A stretch of 56,703 bases of DNA from Tritrichomonas musculus (lineage: Eukaryota; Parabasalia; Tritrichomonadida; Tritrichomonadidae): contig JAPFFF010000108.1 of assembly GCA_039105265.1 (NCBI GenBank), positions 1 through 56,703 of the forward strand, read 5' to 3'. Shown piece by piece: positions 27,181 to 38,608 of the stretch. Within the stretch, counting starts at the first letter, position 1. Each line of letters opens with the position of its first letter. The translations under genes and the position numbers were made by a program. The notes beneath the pieces were generated by a model, which saw nothing but the letters and a program-made list of their open reading frames with translations, was not told where the DNA came from and made no database searches.

Positions 27181-29067
27181 AATCTGATGATTCAACTGCA
27201 GTTGTCGTTGCATCTGATGATTCAACTGCAGTTCTCGTTGAATCTGATGATTCAACTGCAGTTCTCGTTGCATCTGATGATTCAACTGCAGTTCTCGTTG
27301 CATCTGATGATTCAACTGCAGTTCTTGTTTCATCTTATTATTAAACTGCAGTTCTCGTTGAATCTTATTATTAAACTGCAGTTCTCGTTGAATCTGATGA
27401 TTCAACTGCAGTTCTCGTTGAATCTGATGATTCAACTGCAGTTCTCGTTGCATCTGATGATTCAACTGCAGTTCTCGTTGCATCTGATGATTCAACTGCA
27501 GTTGTCGTTGCATCTGATGATTCAACTGCAGTTCTCGTTGAATCTGATGATTCAACTGCAGTTCTCGTTGCATCTGATGATTCAACTGCAGTTCTTGTTG
27601 CATCTTAATATTAAACGGCAGTTCTTGTTGCATCTGATGGTTCAACTGCAGTTCTCGTTGCATCTGATGATTCAACTGCAGTTCTCGTTGCATCTGATGA
27701 TTCAACTGCAGTTCTTGTTGCATCTGATGATTCAACTGCAGTTCTTGTTTCATCTGATGATTCAACTGCAGTTCTCGTTGAATCTTATTATTAAACTGCA
27801 GTTCTCGTTGCATCTGATGATTCAACTGCAGTTCTCGTTGCATCTGATGATTCAACTGCAGTTGTCGTTGCATCTGATGATTCAACTGCAGTTGTCGTTG
27901 CATCTGATGATTCAACTGCAGTTCTCGTTGAATCTGATGATTCAACTGCAGTTCTCGTTGAATCTGATGATTCAACTGCAGTTCTCGTTGAATCTGATGA
28001 TTCAACTGCAGTTCTCGTTGCATCTGATGATTCAACTGCAGTTCTCGTTGCATCTGATGATTCAACTGCAGTTGTCGTTGAATCTGATGATTCAACTGCA
28101 GTTCTCGTTGCATCTGATGATTCAACTGCAGTTGTCGTTGCATCTGATGATTCAACTGCAGTTCTCGTTGCATCTGATGATTCAACTGCAGTTCTCGTTG
28201 CATCTGATGATTCAACTGCAGTTCTCGTTGCATCTGATGATTCAACTGCAGTTCTTGTTTCATCTGATGATTCAACTGCAGTTCTCGTTGCATCTGATGA
28301 TTCAACTGCAGTTCTCGTTGAATCTGATGATTCAACTGAAGTTCTCGTTGAATCTGATGATTCAACTGCAGTTCTCGTTGCATCTGATGATTCAACTGCA
28401 GTTCTCGTTGAATCTGATGATTCAACTGCAGTTCTCGTTGCATCTGATGATTCAACTGCAGTTCTCGTTGCATCTGATGATTCAACTGCAGTTCTCGTTG
28501 CATCTGATTATTCAACTGCAGTTCTTGTTTCATCTTATTATTAAACTGCAGTTCTCGTTGAATCTTATTATTAAACTGCAGTTCTCGTTGAATCTGATGA
28601 TTCAACTGCAGTTCTCGTTGCATCTGATGATTCAACTGCAGTTCTCGTTGAATCTGATGATTCAACTGCAGTTGTCGTTGAATCTGATGATTCAACTGCA
28701 GTTCTCGTTGCATCTGATTATTCAACTGCAGTTCTTGTTTCATCTTATTATTAAACTGCAGTTCTCGTTGAATCTTATTATTAAACTGCAGTTCTCGTTG
28801 AATCTGATGATTCAACTGCAGTTCTCGTTGCATCTGATGATTCAACTGCAGTTCTCTTTGAATCTGATGATTCAACTGCAGTTCTCGTTGAATCTGATGA
28901 TTCAACTGCAGTTGTCGTTGAATCTGATGATTCAACTGCAGTTCTCGTTGAATCTGATGATTCAACTGCAGTTCTCGTTGAATCTGATGATTCAACTGCA
29001 GTTCTCGTTGAATCTGATGATTCAACTGCAGTTCTCGTTGAATCTGATGATTCAACTGTAGTTCTCG
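27030..29067. repeat. Partial third copy (C) of the 5.3-kb HOR
   Basis: The order of variants matches 24,870-26,907 at an offset of 2,160 bp, dropping to 2,130 bp between about 27,480 and 28,260 because one unit is missing and later regained. Markers are CTGAAG at 28,339 and TTCTCTTTG ending at 28,860. Like copy A and unlike copy B, it keeps the extra unit at about 28,290. It is therefore a mosaic of A-like and B-like states rather than a simple copy of B. Confidence 0.85.
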
Positions 29068-29279
29068 TTGCATCTGATGATTCAACTGCAGTTCTCGTTG
29101 CATCTGATGATTCAACTGCAGTTCTCGTTGCATCTGATGATTCAACTGCAGTTCTCGTTGAATCTGATGATTCAACTGCAGTTCTTGTTTCATCTTATTA
29201 TTAAACTGCAGTTCTTGCTGCATCTGATGATTCAACTGCAGTTCTCGTTGCATCTGATGATTCAACTGCAGTTCTCGTT

Positions 29280-31739
29280 GCATCTGATGATTCAACTACA
29301 GTTCTCGTTGCATCTGATGATTCAACTGCAGTTCTTGTTTCATCTTATTATTAAACTGCAGTTCTCGCTGCATCTGATGATTCAACTGCAGTTCTCGTTG
29401 CATCTGATGATTCAACTGCAGTTCTCGTTGCATCTGATGATTCAACTGCAGTTCTCGTTGCATCTTATTATTAAACTGCAGTTCTCGTTGCATCTGATGA
29501 TTCAACTGCAGTTCTCGTTGCATCTGATGATTCAACTGCAGTTCTCGTTGAATCTGATGATTCAACTGCAGTTCTCGTTGAATCTGATGATTCAACTGTA
29601 GTTCTCGTTGAATCTGATGATTCAACTGCAGTTCTCGTTGAATCTGATGGTTCAACTGCAGTTCTCGTTGAATCTGATGATTCAACTGCAGTTCTCGTTG
29701 CATCTTATTATTAAACTGCAGTTCTCGTTGCATCTTATTATTAAACTGCAGTTCTCGTTGCATCTGATGATTCAACTGCAGTTCTCGTTGCATCTGATGG
29801 TTCAACTGCAGTTCTCGTTGAATCTGATGATTCAACTGTAGTTCTCGTTGAATCTGATGATTCAACTGCAGTTCTCGTTGAATCTGATGGTTCAACTGCA
29901 GTTCTCGTTGAATCTGATGATTCAACTGCAGTTCTCGTTGAATCTGATGGTTCAACTGCAGTTCTCGTTGAATCTGATGGTTCAACTGCAGTTCTCGTTG
30001 AATCTGATGATTCAACTGTAGTTCTCGTTGCATCTGATGATTCAACTGCAGTTCTCGTTGCATCTGATGATTCAACTGCAGTTCTCGTTGAATCTGATGA
30101 TTCAACTGCAGTTCTCGTTGAATCTGATGATTCAACTGCAGTTCTCGTTGCATCTGATGATTCAACTGCAGTTCTCGTTGCATCTGATGATTCAACTGCA
30201 GTTCTCGTTGCATCTGATGATTCAACTACAGTTCTCGTTGCATCTGATGATTCAACTGCAGTTCTTGTTTCATCTTATTATTAAACTGCAGTTCTCGCTG
30301 CATCTGATGATTCAACTGCAGTTCTCGTTGCATCTGATGATTCAACTGCAGTTCTCGTTGCATCTGATGATTCAACTGCAGTTCTCGTTGCATCTTATTA
30401 TTAAACTGCAGTTCTCGTTGCATCTGATGATTCAACTGCAGTTCTCGTTGCATCTGATGATTCAACTGCAGTTCTCGTTGAATCTGATGATTCAACTGCA
30501 GTTCTCGTTGAATCTGATGATTCAACTGTAGTTCTCGTTGAATCTGATGATTCAACTGCAGTTCTCGTTGAATCTGATGGTTCAACTGCAGTTCTCGTTG
30601 AATCTGATGATTCAACTGCAGTTCTCGTTGCATCTTATTATTAAACTGCAGTTCTCGTTGCATCTTATTATTAAACTGCAGTTCTCGTTGCATCTGATGA
30701 TTCAACTGCAGTTCTCGTTGCATCTGATGGTTCAACTGCAGTTCTCGTTGAATCTGATGATTCAACTGTAGTTCTCGTTGAATCTGATGATTCAACTGCA
30801 GTTCTCGTTGAATCTGATGGTTCAACTGCAGTTCTCGTTGAATCTGATGATTCAACTGCAGTTCTCGTTGAATCTGATGGTTCAACTGCAGTTCTCGTTG
30901 AATCTGATGGTTCAACTGCAGTTCTCGTTGAATCTGATGATTCAACTGTAGTTCTCGTTGCATCTGATGATTCAACTGCAGTTCTCGTTGCATCTGATGA
31001 TTCAACTGCAGTTCTCGTTGAATCTGATGATTCAACTGCAGTTCTTGCTGCATCTGATGATTCAACTGCAGTTCTCGCTGCATCTGATGATTCAACTGCA
31101 GTTCTCGTTGCATCTGATGATTCAACTACAGTTCTCGTTGCATCTGATGATTCAACTGCAGTTCTCGTTGCATCTTATTATTAAACTGCAGTTCTCGTTG
31201 CATCTGATGATTCAACTGCAGTTCTCGTTGCATCTGATGATTCAACTGCAGTTCTCGTTGAATCTGATGATTCAACTGCAGTTCTCGTTGAATCTGATGA
31301 TTCAACTGTAGTTCTCGTTGAATCTGATGATTCAACTGCAGTTCTCGTTGAATCTGATGGTTCAACTGCAGTTCTCGTTGAATCTGATGATTCAACTGCA
31401 GTTCTCGTTGCATCTTATTATTAAACTGCAGTTCTCGTTGCATCTTATTATTAAACTGCAGTTCTCGTTGCATCTGATGATTCAACTGCAGTTCTCGTTG
31501 CATCTGATGGTTCAACTGCAGTTCTCGTTGAATCTGATGATTCAACTGTAGTTCTCGTTGAATCTGATGATTCAACTGCAGTTCTCGTTGAATCTGATGG
31601 TTCAACTGCAGTTCTCGTTGAATCTGATGATTCAACTGCAGTTCTCGTTGAATCTGATGGTTCAACTGCAGTTCTCGTTGAATCTGATGGTTCAACTGCA
31701 GTTCTCGTTGAATCTGATGATTCAACTGTAGTTCTCGTT
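29280..31739. repeat. Three tandem HOR copies of 930, 900 and about 630 bp
   Basis: Each copy begins at a unit with CTACAG (29,280, 30,210 and 31,110). The first two then have TTCTTGTTTCATC and a CTTATTATTAAAC unit. All three later contain two adjacent GCATCTTATT units and a series of GGTTCAAC and CTGTAG units. The third lacks four units just after its start, so its landmarks are offset by 780 bp. CTACAG places a minus-strand TAG at 29,296, 30,226 and 31,126, so a stop-bearing unit has been amplified with the HOR. Confidence 0.9.
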
Positions 31740-34700
31740 GCATCTGATGATTCAACTGCAGTTCTCGTTGCATCTGATGATTCAACTGCAGTTCTCGTTG
31801 AATCTGATGATTCAACTGCAGTTCTCGTTGAATCTGATGATTCAACTGCAGTTCTCGTTGCATCTGATGATTCAACTGCAGTTCTCGTTGCATCTGATGA
31901 TTCAACTGCAGTTGTCGTTGCATCTGATGATTCAACTGCAGTTCTTGTTTCATCTTATTATTAAACTGCAGTTCTCGTTGCATCTGATGATTCAACTGCA
32001 GTTCTCGTTGCATCTGATGATTCAACTGCAGTTGTCGTTGCATCTGATGATTCAACTGCAGTTCTCGTTGCATCTGATGATTCAACTGCAGTTCTCGTTG
32101 CATCTGATGATTCAACTGCAGTTCTTGTTTCATCTTATTATTAAACTGCAGTTCTCGTTGCATCTGATGATTCAACTGCAGTTCTCGTTGCATCTGATGA
32201 TTCAACTGCAGTTCTCGTTGAATCTGATGATTCAACTGCAGTTGTCGTTGCATCTGATGATTCAACTGCAGTTGTCGTTGCATCTGATGATTCAACTGCA
32301 GTTCTCGTTGAATCTGATGATTCAACTGTAGTTCTCGTTGCATCTGATGATTCAACTGCAGTTCTCGTTGAATCTGATGATTCAACTGTAGTTCTCGTTG
32401 AATCTGATGATTCAACTGCAGTTCTCGTTGAATCTGATGATTCAACTGTAGTTCTCGTTGAATCTGATGGTTCAACTGCAGTTCTCGTTGAATCTGATGA
32501 TTCAACTGCAGTTCTCGTTGAATCTGATGATTCAACTGCAGTTGTCGTTGCATCTGATGATTCAACTGCAGTTCTCGTTGAATCTGATGATTCAACTGTA
32601 GTTCTCGTTGCATCTGATGATTCAACTGCAGTTCTCGTTGAATCTGATGATTCAACTGTAGTTCTCGTTGCATCTGATGATTCAACTGCAGTTCTCGTTG
32701 AATCTGATGATTCAACTGCAGTTCTCGTTGCATCTGATGATTCAACTGCAGTTCTCGTTGAATCTGATGATTCAACTGCAGTTCTCGTTGCATCTGATGA
32801 TTCAACTGCAGTTCTCGTTGCATCTGATGATTCAACTGCAGTTCTCGTTGCATCTGATGATTCAACTGCAGTTCTCGTTGAATCTGATGATTCAACTGCA
32901 GTTCTCGTTGAATCTGATGATTCAACTGCAGTTCTCGTTGCATCTGATGATTCAACTGCAGTTCTTGTTGAATCTTATTATTAAACTGCAGTTCTCGTTG
33001 AATCTTATGATTAAACTGCAGTTCTCGTTGAATCTTATGATTAAACTGCAGTTCTCGTTGCATCTGATGATTCAACTGCAGTTCTCGTTGCATCTGATGA
33101 TTCAACTGCAGTTCTCGTTGCATCTGATGATTCAACTGCAGTTCTCGTTGAATCTGATGATTCAACTGCAGTTCTCGTTGAATCTGATGATTCAACTGCA
33201 GTTCTTGTTGCATCTGATGATTCAACTGCAGTTCTCGTTGAATCTGATGATTCAACTGCAGTTCTCGTTGCATCTGATGATTCAACTGCAGTTCTCGTTG
33301 AATCTGATGATTCAACTGCAGTTGTCGTTGCATCTGATGATTCAACTGCAGTTGTCGTTGCATCTGATGATTCAACTGCAGTTCTCGTTGAATCTGATGA
33401 TTCAACTGTAGTTCTCGTTGCATCTGATGATTCAACTGCAGTTCTCGTTGAATCTGATGATTCAACTGTAGTTCTCGTTGAATCTGATGATTCAACTGCA
33501 GTTCTCGTTGAATCTGATGATTCAACTGTAGTTCTCGTTGAATCTGATGGTTCAACTGCAGTTCTCGTTGAATCTGATGATTCAACTGCAGTTCTCGTTG
33601 AATCTGATGATTCAACTGCAGTTCTTGTTGCATCTGATGATTCAACTGCAGTTCTTGTTTCATCTGATGATTCAACTGCAGTTCTCGTTGAATCTTATTA
33701 TTAAACTGCAGTTCTCGTTGCATCTGATGATTCAACTGCAGTTCTCGTTGCATCTGATGATTCAACTGCAGTTGTCGTTGCATCTGATGATTCAACTGCA
33801 GTTGTCGTTGCATCTGATGATTCAACTGCAGTTCTCGTTGAATCTGATGATTCAACTGCAGTTGTCGTTGCATCTGATGATTCAACTGCAGTTCTCGTTG
33901 CATCTGATGATTCAACTGCAGTTCTCGTTGCATCTGATGATTCAACTGCAGTTCTTGTTTCATCTTATTATTAAACTGCAGTTCTCGTTGCATCTGATGA
34001 TTCAACTGCAGTTCTCGTTGCATCTGATGATTCAACTGCAGTTCTCGTTGAATCTGATGATTCAACTGCAGTTCTCGTTGCATCTGATGATTCAACTGCA
34101 GTTGTCGTTGCATCTGATGATTCAACTGCAGTTCTCGTTGAATCTGATGATTCAACTGTAGTTCTCGTTGCATCTGATGATTCAACTGCAGTTCTCGTTG
34201 AATCTGATGATTCAACTGTAGTTCTCGTTGAATCTGATGATTCAACTGCAGTTCTCGTTGAATCTGATGATTCAACTGTAGTTCTCGTTGAATCTGATGG
34301 TTCAACTGCAGTTCTCGTTGAATCTGATGATTCAACTGCAGTTCTCGTTGAATCTGATGATTCAACTGCAGTTCTTGTTGCATCTGATGATTCAACTGCA
34401 GTTCTCGTTGAATCTGATGATTCAACTGTAGTTCTCGTTGCATCTGATGATTCAACTGCAGTTCTCGTTGAATCTTATTATTAAACTGTAGTTCTCGTTG
34501 CATCTGATGATTCAACTGCAGTTCTCGTTGCATCTGATGATTCAACTGCAGTTCTCGTTGCATCTGATGATTCAACTGCAGTTGTCGTTGAATCTGATGA
34601 TTCAACTGCAGTTCTCGTTGAATCTGATGATTCAACTGCAGTTCTCGTTGCATCTGATGATTCAACTGCAGTTCTTGTTGAATCTTATTATTAAACTGCA

Positions 34701-37323
34701 GTTCTCGTTGAATCTTATGATTAAACTGCAGTTCTCGTTGAATCTTATGATTAAACTGCAGTTCTTGTTGAATCTTATTATTAAACTGCAGTTCTCGTTG
34801 CATCTGATGATTCAACTGCAGTTCTCGTTGCATCTGATGATTCAACTGCAGTTCTCGTTGCATCTGATGATTCAACTGCAGTTCTCGTTGCATCTGATGA
34901 TTCAACTGCAGTTCTCGTTGAATCTGATGATTCAACTGCAGTTCTTGTTGCATCTGATGATTCAACTGCAGTTCTCGTTGAATCTGATGATTCAACTGCA
35001 GTTCTCGTTGCATCTGATGATTCAACTGCAGTTCTCGTTGAATCTGATGATTCAACTGCAGTTGTCGTTGCATCTGATGATTCAACTGCAGTTGTCGTTG
35101 CATCTGATGATTCAACTGCAGTTCTCGTTGAATCTGATGATTCAACTGTAGTTCTCGTTGCATCTGATGATTCAACTGCAGTTCTCGTTGAATCTGATGA
35201 TTCAACTGTAGTTCTCGTTGAATCTGATGATTCAACTGCAGTTCTCGTTGAATCTTATGATTAAACTGCAGTTCTTGTTGAATCTGATGGTTCAACTGCA
35301 GTTCTTGTTGCATCTGATGATTCAACTGCAGTTCTCGTTGAATCTTATTATTAAACTGTAGTTCTCGTTGCATCTGATGATTCAACTGCAGTTCTCGTTG
35401 AATCTGATGATTCAACTGCAGTTCTCGTTGCATCTGATGATTCAACTGCAGTTCTCGTTGAATCTGATGATTCAACTGCAGTTCTCGTTGAATCTGATGA
35501 TTCAACTGCAGTTGTCGTTGCATCTGATGATTCAACTGCAGTTCTTGTTGAATCTTATTATTAAACTGCAGTTCTCGTTGAATCTTATGATTAAACTGCA
35601 GTTCTCGTTGAATCTTATGATTAAACTGCAGTTCTTGTTGAATCTTATTATTAAACTGCAGTTCTCGTTGCATCTGATGATTCAACTGCAGTTCTCGTTG
35701 CATCTGATGATTCAACTGCAGTTCTCGTTGCATCTGATGATTCAACTGCAGTTCTCGTTGCATCTGATGATTCAACTGCAGTTCTCGTTGAATCTGATGA
35801 TTCAACTGCAGTTCTTGTTGCATCTGATGATTCAACTGCAGTTCTCGTTGAATCTGATGATTCAACTGCAGTTCTCGTTGCATCTGATGATTCAACTGCA
35901 GTTCTCGTTGAATCTGATGATTCAACTGCAGTTGTCGTTGCATCTGATGATTCAACTGCAGTTGTCGTTGCATCTGATGATTCAACTGCAGTTCTCGTTG
36001 AATCTGATGATTCAACTGTAGTTCTCGTTGCATCTGATGATTCAACTGCAGTTCTCGTTGAATCTGATGATTCAACTGTAGTTCTCGTTGAATCTGATGA
36101 TTCAACTGCAGTTCTCGTTGAATCTGATGATTCAACTGTAGTTCTCGTTGAATCTGATGGTTCAACTGCAGTTCTCGTTGAATCTGATGATTCAACTGCA
36201 GTTCTCGTTGAATCTGATGATTCAACTGCAGTTCTTGTTGCATCTGATGATTCAACTGCAGTTCTTGTTTCATCTGATGATTCAACTGCAGTTCTCGTTG
36301 AATCTTATTATTAAACTGCAGTTCTCGTTGCATCTGATGATTCAACTGCAGTTCTCGTTGCATCTGATGATTCAACTGCAGTTGTCGTTGCATCTGATGA
36401 TTCAACTGCAGTTGTCGTTGCATCTGATGATTCAACTGCAGTTCTCGTTGAATCTGATGATTCAACTGCAGTTCTCGTTGAATCTGATGATTCAACTGCA
36501 GTTCTCGTTGAATCTGATGATTCAACTGCAGTTCTCGTTGCATCTGATGATTCAACTGCAGTTCTCGTTGCATCTGATGATTCAACTGCAGTTCTCGTTG
36601 AATCTGATGATTCAACTGCAGTTCTCGTTGCATCTGATGATTCAACTGCAGTTGTCGTTGCATCTGATGATTCAACTGCAGTTCTCGTTGCATCTGATGA
36701 TTCAACTGCAGTTCTCGTTGCATCTGATGATTCAACTGTAGTTCTCGTTGCATCTGATGATTCAACTGCAGTTCTCGTTGCATCTGATGATTCAACTGCA
36801 GTTCTCGTTGAATCTGATGATTCAACTGCAGTTCTCGTTGCATCTGATGATTCAACTGCAGTTCTCGTTGCATCTGATGATTCAACTGCAGTTCTCGTTG
36901 CATCTGATGATTCAACTGCAGTTCTCGTTGCATCTGATGATTCAACTGCAGTTCTCGTTGCATCTGATGATTCAACTGCAGTTCTCGTTGAATCTGATGA
37001 TTCAACTGCAGTTGTCGTTGCATCTGATGATTCAACTGCAGTTCTTGTTGCATCTTAATATTAAACGGCAGTTCTCGTTGCATTTGATGATTCAACTGCA
37101 GTTCTCGTTGAATCTGATGATTCAACTGCAGTTCTCGTTGAATCTGATGATTCAACTGCAGTTGTCGTTGCATCTGATGATTCAACTGCAGTTCTCGTTG
37201 AATCTGATGATTCAACTGCAGTTCTCGTTGCATCTGATGATTCAACTGCAGTTCTCGTTGCATCTGATGATTCAACTGCAGTTGTCGTTGCATCTGATGA
37301 TTCAACTGCAGTTCTTGTTTCAT
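31126..37323 (-). other. 6.2-kb minus-strand open frame, coding status unproven
   Basis: About 2,065 codons of the decapeptide repeat run between the 1-bp deletion at about 37,326 and a TAG at 31,126. The composition is that of the longer frame at 10,486-29,295, with FNNK, FNHK and ELPFNIK variants. Its upstream limit is set by the deletion, and the matching frame in the second 7.1-kb HOR copy is not broken at that point. No feature separates it from the general openness of the array. Confidence 0.12.
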
Positions 37324-37978
37324 CTTTTATTAAACTGCAGTTCTCGTTGAATCTTATTATTAAACTGCAGTTCTCGTTGAATCTGATGATTCAACTGCAG
37401 TTCTCGTTGAATCTGATGATTCAACTGCAGTTCTCGTTGCATCTGATGATTCAACTGCAGTTCTCGTTGCATCTGATGATTCAACTGCAGTTCTCGTTGC
37501 ATCTGATGATTCAACTGCAGTTGTCGTTGAATCTGATGATTCAACTGCAGTTCTCGTTGAATCTGATGATTCAACTGCAGTTCTCGTTGCATCTGATGAT
37601 TCAACTGCAGTTTTTGTTGCATCTTAATATTAAACGGCAGTTCTTGTTGCATCTGATGGTTCAACTGCAGTTCTCGTTGCATCTGATGATTCAACTGCAG
37701 TTCTCGTTGCATCTGATGATTCAACTGCAGTTCTCGTTGCATCTGATGATTCAACTGCAGTTCTCGTTGCATCTGATGATTCAACTGCAGTTCTCGTTGC
37801 ATCTGATGATTCAACTGCAGTTCTCGTTGCATCTGATGATTCAACTGCAGTTCTCGTTGCATCTGATGATTCAACTGCAGTTCTCGTTGCATCTGATGAT
37901 TCAACTGCAGTTCTCGTTGCATCTGATGATTCAACTGCAGTTCTCGTTGCATCTGATGATTCAACTGCAGTTCTCGTT
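31440..37978. repeat. About 7.1-kb higher-order repeat, first copy
   Basis: The unit order matches 38,579 onward at offsets of 7,139 bp (to about 33,400), 7,049 bp (34,490-36,700) and 7,169 bp (37,320-37,640). Within it two roughly 870-bp (29-unit) segments, headed by four-unit signatures at 34,680 and 35,550, are tandem copies. The second 7.1-kb copy repeats them at 41,729 and 42,599. This copy has one TTAATATTAA unit at 37,050 where the second copy has two, and it carries the deletion at 37,326. Confidence 0.85.
37320..37348. other. 29-bp unit with a 1-bp deletion
   Basis: CATCTTTTATT replaces CATCTTATTATT, one A shorter. It is the second and last shift of the 30-bp register in the window. 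The matching unit at 44,489 in the second 7.1-kb HOR copy is full length, so the loss is private to this copy or is a sequencing error. It shifts both long frames. Confidence 0.9.
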
Positions 37979-38608
37979 GAATCTTATTATTAAACTGCAG
38001 TTCTCGTTGCATCTGATGATTCAACTGCAGTTCTCGTTGCATCTGATGATTCAACTGCAGTTCTCGTTGAATCTGATGGTTCAACTGCAGTTCTCGTTGA
38101 ATCTGATGATTCAACTGCAGTTCTCGTTGCATCTGATGATTCAACTGCAGTTCTCGTTGAATCTGATGATTCAACTGCAGTTCTCGTTGCATCTGATGAT
38201 TCAACTGCAGTTCTCGTTGCATCTGATGATTCAACTGCAGTTCTCGTTGAATCTGATGGTTCAACTGCAGTTCTCGTTGAATCTGATGATTCAACTGCAG
38301 TTCTCGTTGAATCTGATGATTCAACTGCAGTTCTCGTTGAATCTGATGATTCAACTGTAGTTCTCGTTGCATCTGATGATTCAACTGCAGTTCTCGTTGC
38401 ATCTGATGATTCAACTGCAGTTCTCGTTGAATCTGATGATTCAACTGCAGTTCTCGTTGAATCTGATGATTCAACTGCAGTTCTCGCTGCATCTGATGAT
38501 TCAACTGCAGTTCTCGTTGCATCTGATGATTCAACTGCAGTTCTCGTTGCATCTGATGATTCAACTGCAGTTCTTGTTGCATCTTATTATTAAACTGCAG
38601 TTCTCGTT
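37979..38608. repeat. Island of left-array-type units
   Basis: This run matches 4,591-5,280 (less two units near 4,920) in the order of CTTATT, GGTTCAAC, CTGTAG and CTCGCT variants. It holds the only CTCGCT unit (about 38,459-38,488) that I see to the right of 31,110. It sits where the two 7.1-kb HOR copies meet, so it may mark the recombination site or the true start of the repeated unit. Confidence 0.75.

Larger units (their letters stand above)
10486..29295 (-). other. 18.8-kb open reading frame (6,269 codons) of decapeptide repeats, coding status unproven
   Basis: Between two CTACAG units (TAG on this strand) at 10,486 and 29,296 the minus frame has no stop over 627 units. The decapeptide is NHQMQRELQL, about 40% Gln+Asn, with no Cys, Gly, Pro (except in the ELPFNIK variant) or Trp. 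Polar residues (N, Q, Q, E/Q, Q) fall at odd positions and H, M/I, R/Q, L, L at even ones, which could suit a beta-like Q/N-rich fibre. CTGTAG units, frequent here and stops on the plus strand, are silent on this strand (CTG to CTA, Leu). Against a gene: no start context, promoter, intron or unique terminus is visible, and a homogenised stop-free satellite would look the same. The frame is certain; translation is doubtful. Confidence 0.2.
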
